Positions 1 through 7,100 of a stretch of 64,000 nt of DNA are shown one piece after another. Below the pieces are notes generated by a model, which made no database searches, had not been told where the DNA came from, and saw only the letters and a list, made by a program, of their open reading frames with translations. Position 1 is the first letter of the stretch. The number at the start of each line of letters is the position of its first letter. Position numbers and translations under genes: made by a program. This stretch comes from Bacteriovoracales bacterium (GTDB lineage: Bacteria; Bdellovibrionota; Bacteriovoracia; Bacteriovoracales; Bacteriovoracaceae): positions 1-64,000 of the forward strand of contig JASBRV010000086.1 in NCBI GenBank assembly GCA_030149295.1. The letters run 5' to 3'.

Positions 1-382
1 GGAAACCCTCAAGGATCTGGAACCCGGCATGGTACTGGAAGGCACCGTCACCAATGTCACCAACTTCGGCGCCTTTGTTGACATCGGCGTCCACCAGGAC
101 GGGCTGGTGCACATCTCGGCGCTGGCTGAGCGCTTCGTCAAGGATCCCAGGGAAGTGGTGAAAACCGGCGATATTGTCACTGTCAAAGTGCTGGAAGTGG
201 ATGTGCCGCGCAAGCGCATCGGCTTGTCCATGCGCCTGGGGGATGAGCCGGGTCGGAAAACCTCCCAGCGGGAAAACCGCGGCAAGGGCGGCAACGGAAA
301 AGCAGGTGGCCGCAAACAGGGCACACCGGCCAAAACCGGCACCCTGGGTGCGCTGTTCGCCGAGGCCCTGAAGAAAAATTAA
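1..382 (+). CDS. tex: Tex-family transcription accessory protein, C-terminal end (partial)
   Basis: Open from the left edge of the window, so only the last ~126 residues are present. They form an S1 RNA-binding domain (motifs [43 protein letters not shown]) followed by a basic, Gly/Lys-rich tail. This order at the end of a protein is typical of Tex, a nucleic-acid-binding cytoplasmic protein found across bacteria. GC content and codon use are clearly higher in GC than in the phage part of the window, marking this as host chromosome. An RNase or another S1 protein would be an alternative, but the S1 plus basic tail favours Tex. Confidence 0.8.
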   Translation, partial: ETLKDLEPGMVLEGTVTNVTNFGAFVDIGVHQDGLVHISALAERFVKDPREVVKTGDIVTVKVLEVDVPRKRIGLSMRLGDEPGRKTSQRENRGKGGNGKAGGRKQGTPAKTGTLGALFAEALKKN

Positions 383-422
383 AGTCGGCGCAACCGGGGC
401 GGGTAGACGACTGCCCCTCGGA

Positions 423-635
423 TTAACCGTCGTTGAAAAAACACGACGGTAGTCGTGCCGCTCCGCTCACCCGCTGACTATTGCCCTCGACCCAGCCATC
501 CAGCCAATGCAGGGCATTGCGAATATTGCTGCTGACAGCATGGCAATTCTCTGCGGGACCAAAAAACCCCTCCAGAAACCCTCTTGCGAAGGCTTCATTT
601 TGTTTGATCTTGTTTTCCAGAGTCTTCACCGCCAT
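423..635 (-). CDS. Hypothetical protein, 70 aa (host side)
   Basis: Unrecognised 70-aa protein with host-like base composition. A good ribosome binding site (AAGGAGA) lies just before the ATG at 635. The sequence starts with a Lys/Glu-rich helix and contains the stretch ARGFLEGFFGPAENCHAV followed by HWLDGWVEG, so a small helical protein is likely. It converges on the tex gene. No function can be assigned. Confidence 0.55.
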   Translation of the reverse strand: MAVKTLENKIKQNEAFARGFLEGFFGPAENCHAVSSNIRNALHWLDGWVEGNSQRVSGAARLPSCFFNDG

Positions 636-680
636 TCTCCTTAATCGCCTTATCTATGTCGACGGGGCAAGTGCCCGGGG

Positions 681-1004
681 TTACCCGCCCATTCCCTGGC
701 GAGCACATTCCATGGAACCCCGCCAATCAAATGTCTCATTTGACTGGTTCCACTGACCGTAAAGGGGCCACAATTCCCGGTACATCCACCTGCGTTCAAA
801 GGGATCTTTCCATCGATGGAGGGAAAAACCGGCGAGATGCGCAATGGGAAAGTCCACCCGGTTTCCACAGTGGTAACAGCCCATCAGCATCAGGACCTCG
901 TCTTCATCCGGCTCGATATAAAAGTGTCGCCCTCTACATACCAAGCAGTCATTCAGCACGATCAGTGCCGTATCAGGCTCTGTCAAAGAGACCGGTTCAT
1001 CCAC
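681..1004 (-). CDS. Hypothetical protein with zinc-ribbon-like cysteines, 107 aa (host side)
   Basis: Unrecognised protein. Two Cys pairs (CLVC and CYHC, ~20 residues apart, in the middle of the protein) could bind zinc. The rest is rich in Trp, Asp and Glu. Its start at 1004 has only a weak ribosome binding site, so the exact start is uncertain. A 159-aa plus-strand frame overlaps it but has no composition expected of a real protein. Host-like GC. Confidence 0.5.
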   Translation of the reverse strand: MDEPVSLTEPDTALIVLNDCLVCRGRHFYIEPDEDEVLMLMGCYHCGNRVDFPIAHLAGFSLHRWKDPFERRWMYRELWPLYGQWNQSNETFDWRGSMECARQGMGG

Positions 1005-1061
1005 GGCTTACCACCTACCGACAAAACCACGTATCACGAATAAAGACCTATACCATCAGCA

Positions 1062-1085
1062 GAGCCCCATCACCCCTCGGGGCTC
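1062..1085. other. GC-rich inverted repeat in host intergenic region
   Basis: GAGCCCC (1062-1068) and GGGGCTC (1079-1085) form a 7-bp stem with a 10-base loop. No T-run follows on either strand, so it is not a clear terminator. It lies in the 1005-1228 gene-free stretch between the 107-aa gene and the tRNA-His terminator; nothing else is visible there. Confidence 0.4.
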
Positions 1086-1228
1086 CGAAGCACTTTCCTG
1101 AAAATTGTGGAAACTTACAGCCGAAACCACCATAAAAAGCTGGAGAGAGGACGTCTAGCCGGCTTTTAGTAGTAACCCCAAAGTTAGTGGCTAAAGTAAG
1201 CGCGAGGTGAAAGGCAAATAAGACAAAT

Positions 1229-1257
1229 AAAAAAGGCGGCCCGAGCGGACCGCCTTT
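1229..1257 (-). terminator. Intrinsic terminator after tRNA-His
   Basis: On the minus strand an AAGGCGG...CCGCCTT stem is followed by a run of six T residues. It lies ~10 bases past the 3' end of tRNA-His and closes the tRNA-Arg/tRNA-His transcript. The high GC of the stem fits the host side. Confidence 0.8.
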
Positions 1258-1265
1258 TCAGATAA

Positions 1266-1342
1266 TGGGGTGGCTGACGGGGATCGAACCCGCGACCACA
1301 GGAATCACAATCCTGTGCTCTACCAACTGAGCTACAGCCACC
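1266..1342 (-). tRNA. tRNA-His(GTG), host
   Basis: Complete cloverleaf with G(-1) paired to C73, the histidine identity element, anticodon loop TTGTGAT (GTG) and an encoded CCA end. Acceptor and T stems pair fully. It is the last gene of the tRNA-Arg/tRNA-His pair and is followed by a strong terminator. A second, clearly different tRNA-His gene is present in the phage tRNA array at 58.3 kb, lacking CCA. Confidence 0.95.
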
Positions 1343-1372
1343 ATTGTCTCTGGTGTTGTGCGCCAGGCTGGA

Positions 1373-1450
1373 TGGCACGCCCTGCAGGATTCGAACCTGC
1401 GACCTACGGCTTAGAAGGCCGTTGTTCTGATCCAACTGAACTACGGGGAC
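1373..1450 (-). tRNA. tRNA-Arg(TCT), hybrid gene at the host-phage junction
   Basis: D, anticodon and T arms are normal; the anticodon loop CTTCTAA gives TCT and CCA is encoded. The acceptor strands do not belong together: the 5' strand is GTCCCCG and the 3' strand AGGGCGT. This gives two mismatches (C3:C70 and G7:A66) and two G-U pairs. The 3' strand resembles bacterial tRNA-Arg(TCT), which would need a 5' strand near ACGCCCT; the 5' strand would need CGGGGAC. The 5' half faces phage DNA and the 3' half faces host DNA, so the gene looks like the product of recombination between phage and host tRNA-Arg genes. A contig misjoin at the shared sequence would look the same. Confidence 0.85.
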
Positions 1451-1471
1451 ATAAACCTTTAACTTGCAACT

Positions 1472-1499
1472 ATTCTATATGAATCTTTGGTGGTGTCAA
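1472..1499 (-). promoter_or_regulatory. Sigma70-type promoter for tRNA-Arg
   Basis: Minus-strand TTGACA (1494-1499), 16-base spacer and TAGAAT (1472-1477), ending ~20 bases before the tRNA 5' end. It lies on the phage side and resembles the other phage promoters of this window. Confidence 0.65.
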
Positions 1500-1503
1500 G
1501 CAA

Positions 1504-1749
1504 TTATTCTACAAGAAATACACGACCTTCATCTAAATCTTCTTGTTGAGCTACACACCATCCAGTTGGATCGGGTGAAGGTACTTCACAGAAAGACACA
1601 TCTTGTGTCCAAGCCGAATTATCAGTAGGGCATACCCAACTAACAATAAAAGTTAGATCATCATTGTTGAATGCAATCATACCGGAAGTAATAGCATCAT
1701 CAGCATATTCTTCGGTTACTTTATAAGTTTTACCTACTTCAAATTCCAT
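1504..1749 (-). CDS. Hypothetical phage protein, 81 aa
   Basis: Unrecognised acidic protein that starts MEFEVGKTYKVTEEY, a form common among small phage proteins with an SH3-like beta barrel. Two adjacent ATGs (1752 and 1749) follow a GAGGAAG ribosome binding site; spacing favours 1749. The start overlaps the end of the upstream gene, and it is the last gene of the leftward early operon before the tRNA-Arg. Confidence 0.7.
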   Translation of the reverse strand: MEFEVGKTYKVTEEYADDAITSGMIAFNNDDLTFIVSWVCPTDNSAWTQDVSFCEVPSPDPTGWCVAQQEDLDEGRVFLVE

Positions 1750-1993
1750 CATCTTCCTCTTTAACAATCAATTCAAATGAGGCTTTGTAGACTCTACCAT
1801 TATCATCATAAAGCTCTACAGTCTTCTGATCAAGTTCGATGACTACACAATACCTTTTTGAATAATCCACAGAAGGCCCGAAAACTCCCTCTAGCAATTT
1901 TGCTTCATAAAACTGAAAGGAAGTTGCATCAAGTTCATTCCAGCCAATCCATTCATCAATAAAAGATGACTCAAAACCTGTTGCCTTAACCAT
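1739..1993 (-). CDS. Hypothetical phage protein, 84 aa
   Basis: Unrecognised, acidic. The second half (YCVVIELDQKTVELYDD) looks like beta strands. GGAGGAA lies ~4 bases before the ATG at 1993, and the gene overlaps both neighbours by a few bases, so it is translated in a coupled operon. Confidence 0.7.
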   Translation of the reverse strand: MVKATGFESSFIDEWIGWNELDATSFQFYEAKLLEGVFGPSVDYSKRYCVVIELDQKTVELYDDNGRVYKASFELIVKEEDDGI

Positions 1994-2153
1994 CGTGTTC
2001 CTCCATCATCCAAAGGTCAGATGTAGTTAATTCTGCCCACACCTCGCCATTTAATTGAAATTGATGCCAATACCCATTACCTGACCAGTTATGACCTAGG
2101 TATTCCAACACCTCAGATTGTCCCTTAAACCTGTAGAGATTCCCTACCACCAT
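1986..2153 (-). CDS. Hypothetical phage protein, 55 aa
   Basis: Small protein starting MVVGNLYRFKGQSEVLEYLG, similar in layout to other VG-x-x-Y-[KR]-F small proteins of this phage, such as the one at 12244. The ATG at 2153 is preferred over an upstream one because GGGGAG lies at the right distance before it. Rich in Trp and Tyr; function unknown. Confidence 0.65.
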   Translation of the reverse strand: MVVGNLYRFKGQSEVLEYLGHNWSGNGYWHQFQLNGEVWAELTTSDLWMMEEHDG

Positions 2154-2155
2154 AA

Positions 2156-2434
2156 TTAATCTCCCCATTGTCTGCGGATATCCTCATCTCCATACTCAAT
2201 ATATCCTATCTCTCTTAGCTCGCACAAAGCTTCATGGCACACTTGAGTTGCGTATTCTCCTTCCCAAAAAGAAGGAGTCTTATTGATAAATGTATTCACG
2301 GCGACATCTTGTAATTGAGACGGAATCGGGTACACATCATATAAAGCATCCTTTTCCATGTACTGCAAGCTTTTCTTTAATGCAGGCAGCAGGTACACCA
2401 GGGCTGATTCTAGGCACTCTTTAGAATATCTCAT
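2156..2434 (-). CDS. Hypothetical phage protein, 92 aa
   Basis: Unrecognised, mostly helical by composition. ATG at 2434 overlaps the stop of the membrane protein gene upstream, which implies translational coupling. It contains no recognisable motif. Confidence 0.65.
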   Translation of the reverse strand: MRYSKECLESALVYLLPALKKSLQYMEKDALYDVYPIPSQLQDVAVNTFINKTPSFWEGEYATQVCHEALCELREIGYIEYGDEDIRRQWGD

Positions 2435-2736
2435 GATTGCTCCTTCTTACGGATAACCCAACGGCGAAGGCGATCTTTCTCTGAGGTTGTCAACATTCCA
2501 CTACATCCGATACCAGTGATATCACGAAGCTCTTTTATATAACCTTCATGTGTACACGCTTGAGCAATCAATCCTCCAATCTTCCACACCAGATAGAATC
2601 CGCCTAATGAGATAACCACGGGAAGAACAAAATCTGTCAAGACCATAAAGACCATGTAGAGAATGGCGATAGTAAGGGCTCCATCAGTTACATTTTGGAG
2701 CATGTTCATCAGCATTTCAAACTGTTCCATATTCAT
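2431..2736 (-). CDS. Phage membrane protein, 101 aa
   Basis: Two hydrophobic segments (about residues 20-35 and 37-58) form a likely hairpin in the inner membrane, followed by a charged C-terminal part ending in basic residues. It lies in the leftward early operon and overlaps both neighbours. Function unknown; small early membrane proteins of phages often modify the host envelope, but nothing here shows that directly. Confidence 0.65.
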   Translation of the reverse strand: MNMEQFEMLMNMLQNVTDGALTIAILYMVFMVLTDFVLPVVISLGGFYLVWKIGGLIAQACTHEGYIKELRDITGIGCSGMLTTSEKDRLRRWVIRKKEQS

Positions 2737-2933
2737 AGATCACCTCTTAGTATTTGAGAGAACAACCTTTCTTCAGCTTTATCATGCCACTGTTGTGCTA
2801 ATCTTTCAAGAACATTTTGAACATATTCCGATTCTTTCTGCTCAACCTCATCATCTGTCCAATGAAGTCCAATGTGTTCTTTGGCCTCTTCAAAAGCTAC
2901 GGACCTTGCCATGCATTGCTTAGCAGTAAGCAT
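2733..2933 (-). CDS. Hypothetical phage protein, 66 aa
   Basis: Unrecognised helical, charged protein (motif EQKESEYVQNVLERLAQQWH). It overlaps its downstream neighbour and abuts the KOW-like gene upstream. No function inferred. Confidence 0.6.
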   Translation of the reverse strand: MLTAKQCMARSVAFEEAKEHIGLHWTDDEVEQKESEYVQNVLERLAQQWHDKAEERLFSQILRGDL

Positions 2934-3172
2934 CAGACTTCCTCAAGCCAATCTTCTACGAAGTTCCACTTATCAATACCATAATGCCCTGTTAGTTGAA
3001 TTTGACCATTAGGACTCACTGCATACACAGTTGCTTCCTTACCAATGTATTTTTCCATCTTAGGGACGAAAACATCTGTATAACCTTCTGGGGCTTCTCC
3101 ATCTCCATCGGTGTCTACTTGGATTGCTTTGACTCTTACCTTATCACCTTCTTTGAATCGTGTCTTGTTCAT
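2933..3172 (-). CDS. Small KOW/SH3-like phage protein, 79 aa
   Basis: Begins FKEGDKVRVKAIQVD and ends KWNFVEDWLEEV. The central part KMEKYIGKEATVYAV fits a small beta barrel of KOW/SH3 type. A paralogue lies at 10594 (KVGDKVKIVG ... GFSDDWLEKVE), and the C-terminal part of the gene at 5034 has the same layout. Such proteins may bind RNA or protein, but the actual partner is unknown. Confidence 0.65.
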   Translation of the reverse strand: MNKTRFKEGDKVRVKAIQVDTDGDGEAPEGYTDVFVPKMEKYIGKEATVYAVSPNGQIQLTGHYGIDKWNFVEDWLEEV

Positions 3173-3390
3173 GATTCCACCTCTTCAATAAATAGGACAG
3201 ATTGCTCTAAAATGTATTTACTGATTACTGCAATTTCTCCTGCATTATCTGTAAATGTAATATAACCCCATTCCTTGTCAGAAACCTTAGCATACGTTTC
3301 CATGAGAGTATCACATACTTCTTCTTCTAATGGCTTAGATATTGCAATAAATTCCTGTGTAGCGCAATGAAAAACCTTTATTACGAACAT
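3169..3390 (-). CDS. Hypothetical phage protein, 73 aa
   Basis: Unrecognised alpha/beta-looking protein. AAGGAG precedes the ATG at 3390, and the stop overlaps the start of the KOW-like gene. It follows tRNA-Met closely, so mRNA and tRNA are probably made as one transcript and processed. Confidence 0.65.
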   Translation of the reverse strand: MFVIKVFHCATQEFIAISKPLEEEVCDTLMETYAKVSDKEWGYITFTDNAGEIAVISKYILEQSVLFIEEVES

Positions 3391-3410
3391 TGTTATCTCC
3401 TTTTATATAA

Positions 3411-3485
3411 TGGGAGCCGGAGGATTCGAACCTACCTACCTTCGGATTATGAGTCCGCTGCTCATACCACATGAGCTTGGCTCCC
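3411..3485 (-). tRNA. tRNA-Met(CAT), phage
   Basis: Cloverleaf with acceptor GGGAGCC/GGCTCCC, anticodon loop CTCATAA (CAT), T loop TTCGAAT and no encoded CCA. The T stem has one mismatch. A CAT anticodon could also mean tRNA-Ile with lysidine; the lack of an initiator-type acceptor mismatch points to an elongator. Confidence 0.85.
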
Positions 3486-3507
3486 TTTGAAAAGTATCTA
3501 CAAGATA

Positions 3508-3750
3508 TCAGAAGTCATTAGACATTTCAATAGTTCCTTCAAAAACTTCCCAATCAGATGAGTTAGTTGCTGGCTTCCAATAATCTATATATGTACCAAC
3601 AGTGTGTAAAGATTCATCTTTAGTTTGCACTACAGTCCCTTTCGTAGGACTATGAAATAATACAATAAACTTTTTATGAGTTGAAATCATCAAACAAGGG
3701 TACTTGATTTCCCCATCACAACTCATATGATCTTTCACAGTTACTTTCAT
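3508..3750 (-). CDS. Hypothetical phage protein, 80 aa
   Basis: Unrecognised, beta-rich by composition. Of two nearby ATGs, 3750 has the right distance from AAGGAG. It lies between tRNA-Met and tRNA-Leu in the same leftward transcript. Confidence 0.65.
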   Translation of the reverse strand: MKVTVKDHMSCDGEIKYPCLMISTHKKFIVLFHSPTKGTVVQTKDESLHTVGTYIDYWKPATNSSDWEVFEGTIEMSNDF

Positions 3751-3773
3751 CTTCATCTCCTTCTCTTTGAATA

Positions 3774-3861
3774 TGGTACGGGTGGCGGGACTCGAACCCG
3801 CACGACCATTACGATCCTGAGATTTTAAGTCTCATGTGACTACCAATTCCACCACACCCGC
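3774..3861 (-). tRNA. tRNA-Leu(TAA), phage
   Basis: Class II tRNA with a long variable arm, acceptor GCGGGTG/CACCCGT, anticodon TAA in loop CTTAAAA-type context, T loop TTCGAGT and an encoded CCA. It begins ten bases downstream of the long hairpin at 3871-3943. Confidence 0.9.
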
Positions 3862-3870
3862 TTTAAATGC

Positions 3871-3969
3871 TCTCAGAAGCTTTCTCAAGAGACTTAACTT
3901 CACCCTATACGATCACCCTAGTCTCTTGAGAAAGCTTCTGAGAAAGCCATACAGACCTTCTCAGAAGCT
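3871..3969 (-). repeat. 24-bp perfect hairpin with a third competing arm
   Basis: Arms 3871-3894 and 3920-3943 are perfect 24-base inverted repeats around a 25-base loop. An 11-base copy of the outer arm (TCTCAGAAGCT) recurs at 3959-3969 and can pair with 3933-3943 instead, over a 15-base loop. The element lies between the DUF932 stop codon and tRNA-Leu. No T-run follows. A double-stranded RNA of this length would be an RNase III substrate, so a role in separating mRNA from tRNA, or in protecting an mRNA end, is inferred. Confidence 0.75.
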
Positions 3970-3978
3970 CTTATCAGG

Positions 3979-4947
3979 TTAGGAAGCCATTTCCAGAGCT
4001 TTACCAAACGCCAGGGTCTTCATTTGATCACCTTGACCAAACCAAGCATTCTTCAAGCGAGAATCCTGCTTGTAACCTTTGTGATGGTCCACATATTCAG
4101 TGATGGAGTTTACAGCACCCCAGAGAGTGCCCTTAGAAGATTTCAGGTCAGAGCCTTTACCATCACCTTTGAATAGATCATAAACATTTTTAATCTGATT
4201 CGCAGAGCGAGTGGATAGGTCTTCCAACTCCACATCTTCACCAGCCAAGACATCTTTGATGAACTGCATGGCTTTCTTATCGCTAACACCTTTAGATGCA
4301 AGCAATTGTGACTTCTCTTCAAACTCCTTAAAGGCATCTTTGTAAATACCCAGGTCAGTCTTAACTGAGTCTGCTTCAAAATCAGCAGAGTGTTTGATAG
4401 AAACGAAGTTCCCTCCTGTTGCAGTTACAGCAAGGCTCAGAGTGTTTTGACATACCACACGAACACTAGTGAATTGAGCCCGAGTTGCCATGGTGCCATC
4501 AAATGAAGTGGCAAGCAAGACAAAAGAATCTACTTTATCCTGCCCCGCAAGGCGGAAATCCTCACCAGTAGATGCCAAAGCCCAAATACGCTTACCACCA
4601 TCAAGGGAACCAAGAGTCTCCATGGAAAAATCCTGCTTCTCACAGAGGTCACGGAAGAACTCAACAACTTGCTCAGGCTGTACAGGTTTGTAGCGAGAAG
4701 TTGCTACACCAAGCTGCTTATGTGTATCAGAGCGATAGATGATTTCACTGTTGCCTTCAAAGAGCTTATCATCTTCACCCTTGAACATCACTTTAGCCTT
4801 ACGGGCTTCCCATTCAAGACCTGCTTCAATACGCCACTGGTCAAGATCAGCACCAGCAGGCATCTCAATACCCAGGCCATGCCAGGGAGTTTCACCTTTG
4901 TAAGCCATGTTCTCACGGTTGTTGGAAAGATCAATTACTGCACTCAT
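3979..4947 (-). CDS. DUF932 (phage/plasmid-like TIGR03299-type) protein, 322 aa
   Basis: Full-length DUF932 protein. It shows the family's start (KGETPWHGLG), the central region (FVLLATSFDGTMATRAQFTSVRVVCQNTLSLA) given here only by position at about residues 140-172, and the late segment LWGAVNSITEYVDHHKGY. The ATG at 4947 follows AGGAGG, and a sigma70-like promoter lies ~40 bases upstream. DUF932 proteins are common in phages and plasmids and of unknown biochemical role. The gene has its own promoter and ends at the 24-bp hairpin, so it may be strongly expressed. Confidence 0.85.
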   Translation of the reverse strand: MSAVIDLSNNRENMAYKGETPWHGLGIEMPAGADLDQWRIEAGLEWEARKAKVMFKGEDDKLFEGNSEIIYRSDTHKQLGVATSRYKPVQPEQVVEFFRDLCEKQDFSMETLGSLDGGKRIWALASTGEDFRLAGQDKVDSFVLLATSFDGTMATRAQFTSVRVVCQNTLSLAVTATGGNFVSIKHSADFEADSVKTDLGIYKDAFKEFEEKSQLLASKGVSDKKAMQFIKDVLAGEDVELEDLSTRSANQIKNVYDLFKGDGKGSDLKSSKGTLWGAVNSITEYVDHHKGYKQDSRLKNAWFGQGDQMKTLAFGKALEMAS

Positions 4948-4985
4948 GTCGTACCTCCTATGGATGTTTTAGAACAATTGAGTGT

Positions 4986-5014
4986 ATTGTGGAGCAGGTT
5001 GGTGTTCCTGTCAA
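4986..5014 (-). promoter_or_regulatory. Sigma70-type promoter for the DUF932 gene
   Basis: Minus-strand TTGACA (5009-5014), 17-base spacer, CACAAT (4986-4991), followed by the AGGAGG and ATG of the DUF932 gene. Confidence 0.6.
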
Positions 5015-5033
5015 TACTCTTTTGAAGAAAAAT

Positions 5034-5609
5034 TTAGAACATAAGGTCAATATCTGTTACCTTTTCATCTACGGTCCCACTCAACCAATATGGGCGATCC
5101 TCTTTCCTGCGCACCAATTCCATCCATTCAGGGAGAAAGAAATAGGCAGTATTAACAGAAAGCTTATATCCACAACCTTCATCAATTTCTTCGACCACGC
5201 AATGCCAATTCTGAAGACTATCCATTTCGTCTACCCAACAGATTTCCATATCAGGATCAAGGGTTGACCTGTAATCTTTCTCATTTACAATATCTTTAGG
5301 TTTCTTCACCCTAACAAGATCACCTACTTGAAAGGTGAAGCCTTTCTTAGGAGAAAAAGCAGGATTATCTACATGATGTGGTGCGGGAGGGAATACTTCA
5401 CTCTCAGGCTTTTTAGCCTCTTTAGCTCCCAGAGAAGGTTCACTCTTCACAAACCGAACACCATTTGCTGCCATATTACAAATAAGATCATGAAGGTCTT
5501 CGCTGTTATAAAGCTTCTTCATCAAAGATGGCACACTACCACCTGCTTCATCCATAGCATTCATATAAGAATTGATTGTGTCTTTGTACTCTTGTTGTCC
5601 TCTGCTCAT
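5034..5609 (-). CDS. Hypothetical phage protein with C-terminal KOW/SH3-like part, 191 aa
   Basis: Residues ~1-60 are helical, ~60-85 form a Pro/Glu-rich linker, and the rest starts QVGDLVRVKKPKD and ends LPEWMELV, the same layout as the small KOW-like proteins at 2933 and 10594. ATG at 5609 is preferred because AGGAG lies 7 bases upstream; the upstream ATG at 5633 lacks one. Function unknown. Confidence 0.65.
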   Translation of the reverse strand: MSRGQQEYKDTINSYMNAMDEAGGSVPSLMKKLYNSEDLHDLICNMAANGVRFVKSEPSLGAKEAKKPESEVFPPAPHHVDNPAFSPKKGFTFQVGDLVRVKKPKDIVNEKDYRSTLDPDMEICWVDEMDSLQNWHCVVEEIDEGCGYKLSVNTAYFFLPEWMELVRRKEDRPYWLSGTVDEKVTDIDLMF

Positions 5610-5619
5610 CTGATTTCTC

Positions 5620-6477
5620 CTATTCGAATTCACAAATTTCTTGTCTAAGGTCTTCTATCATTTCATCAATTATACCCTTATCTTTTAAGAGTCCACAAGC
5701 ATCCATCTTGTAAGAGGATAAACATCGAAACATTTCAATTCCTATTGATCCTTCCGGCTTCAACTCAAAACCATCTTCATTAAGAGAGTATTGAGATTGG
5801 AATTGGAACTTCTCTGTCTTACGACCCAAAATGAATCTATCTTTATGAACTAGACCTTCAACAAGCACCGAAGGTCCAAAAGAAGGAATAGGACCATAAT
5901 AACGATATATTCCTGTAAACAACCCAACATCAATAGTATCAACACAGTGCTCTTCTTTGACAATATGCTCACACTCTTTCAGGAAGTCTGTGTTGATAAT
6001 TACAAAGTCCTCTCCATAATTAACAGACAATGCATCTTCTAACTGAGAAATAGCTTTACCTAGGAAACTATTAACAATATATTTTTTGTCCGATAAAGAG
6101 TCTAATTTCATTTCAATAAATGTCTCAAGTCTTCTAAGACGATATTTGTAATCTAACGTCCCTGTTGCCTCAATTTGCATGTGTTTGTTGTGTGAAACCT
6201 TCTTACTTCCTTGGATTTTGAAGAAGTGTTTAACTTCAATAGAAGGAAGAAGAGACTTCTTATAATAAAAAGCATGGATTGGCATACCAGAATCATTAAG
6301 AGTTTCACAGAAATCTTGAATCTTTTCATTCTTAAATTCGGTGAAATCTTGGCACTTCTTTGCCATAGATTCATTTAATACTTCACACATATTTTCACTT
6401 CTCTGACGAACTAATAAAAGCTCGCCAAGCAATAGTGTCGCATTCACTTTTGAGATTTGAATCTGAATATCTGACAT
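5620..6477 (-). CDS. Hypothetical phage protein, 285 aa
   Basis: Unrecognised protein with no clear motif; mixed alpha/beta composition, with a long charged helical N-terminal half. Start chosen at 6477 because GAGGTG precedes it at normal spacing. It lies in the leftward early operon between the 96-aa and 191-aa genes. Confidence 0.7.
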   Translation of the reverse strand: MSDIQIQISKVNATLLLGELLLVRQRSENMCEVLNESMAKKCQDFTEFKNEKIQDFCETLNDSGMPIHAFYYKKSLLPSIEVKHFFKIQGSKKVSHNKHMQIEATGTLDYKYRLRRLETFIEMKLDSLSDKKYIVNSFLGKAISQLEDALSVNYGEDFVIINTDFLKECEHIVKEEHCVDTIDVGLFTGIYRYYGPIPSFGPSVLVEGLVHKDRFILGRKTEKFQFQSQYSLNEDGFELKPEGSIGIEMFRCLSSYKMDACGLLKDKGIIDEMIEDLRQEICEFE

Positions 6478-6485
6478 ACACACCT

Positions 6486-6776
6486 CTAATGTTTTGGAGG
6501 ATTTGCAAGAGAAGACTTACCTTCCTTTGCTAGAACAGCTTCTCTCTCACTAGCAAGAGGTGGAAGCTCATAAAGATAATGGCAATGATACAAGTAATCA
6601 GCAATATGTTTCAAGGATTCTTTTGTCTCTGTCTCATAGAAGATATCAGGGGTGAGATTAGGAGCATACCTGTTCATAAACCACTGGCCCAGGCGCTCAC
6701 CAGATTTCTCTTTCTTCCACATACCTTTCAGTTTTTCTGCATTGCAAGCAGCGGCAATACGAGCATAATCCATCAT
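6486..6776 (-). CDS. Hypothetical phage protein, 96 aa
   Basis: Unrecognised, helical. The pattern of Lys/Glu and aromatic residues (MWKKEKSGERLGQWFMNRY) suggests a helical hairpin. Two adjacent ATGs; the start overlaps the stop of the first operon gene. Confidence 0.65.
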   Translation of the reverse strand: MMDYARIAAACNAEKLKGMWKKEKSGERLGQWFMNRYAPNLTPDIFYETETKESLKHIADYLYHCHYLYELPPLASEREAVLAKEGKSSLANPPKH

Positions 6777-6970
6777 CCGATCCTCTTGAGGTTGTTGGAC
6801 ATACGGCGAAGAGTCATCATGGCATCTTCCACGATGGACTGATCATCAGGACTTAGACTATCATAGTCATCATTCTGGATCAATCTAGCAAGTGCTTTCC
6901 GGGCCTTGTCGAGACCATCTCTTGCATTCTCGGACACATCTTTCATGCTGTATTCATATTCGTTGTACAT
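6773..6970 (-). CDS. Hypothetical phage protein, 65 aa, first gene of leftward operon
   Basis: Acidic N-terminus then Arg/Lys-rich helices (KARKALARLIQNDD ... LRRMSNNLKRIG). First gene after the divergent promoter region, with AGGAGG before the ATG at 6970. Function unknown. Confidence 0.65.
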   Translation of the reverse strand: MYNEYEYSMKDVSENARDGLDKARKALARLIQNDDYDSLSPDDQSIVEDAMMTLRRMSNNLKRIG

Positions 6971-6999
6971 TGTATACCTCCTTTGATCTGATGTATGTA

Positions 7000-7028
7000 A
7001 TCCTAGAGGTGGGTTGTCTTGATGTCAA
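7000..7028 (-). promoter_or_regulatory. Leftward sigma70-type promoter
   Basis: Minus-strand TTGACA (7023-7028), 17-base spacer, TAGGAT (7000-7005). It drives the leftward early genes from 6970. It is back to back with the rightward promoter at 7042. Confidence 0.65.
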
Positions 7029-7041
7029 CTACAATTTCATG

Positions 7042-7070
7042 TTGACAGAGCTAGTACAAGTAGGTATCTT
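7042..7070 (+). promoter_or_regulatory. Rightward sigma70-type promoter
   Basis: TTGACA (7042-7047), 17-base spacer, TATCTT (7065-7070), 30 bases before the first rightward gene. Both -35 boxes of the divergent pair lie within 25 bases of each other, a natural site for shared control. Confidence 0.65.
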
Positions 7071-7100
7071 GGCGAAGAATTCACAGACAAGGAGAAAATA

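Noticed and set aside
656-1135. 159-aa plus-strand ORF opposite the host minus-strand gene
   Set aside because: No ribosome binding site, Pro/His/Ser-rich random-like sequence, and it overlaps a more protein-like minus-strand frame.
1184-1482. ORFs on both strands across tRNA-His/tRNA-Arg
   Set aside because: They are translations of the tRNA genes themselves (typical SRRSQVRILQGVPSS-like artefacts).
3871-3943. 24-bp hairpin as an intrinsic terminator
   Set aside because: No T-run follows, and the tRNA-Leu gene starts ten bases later.
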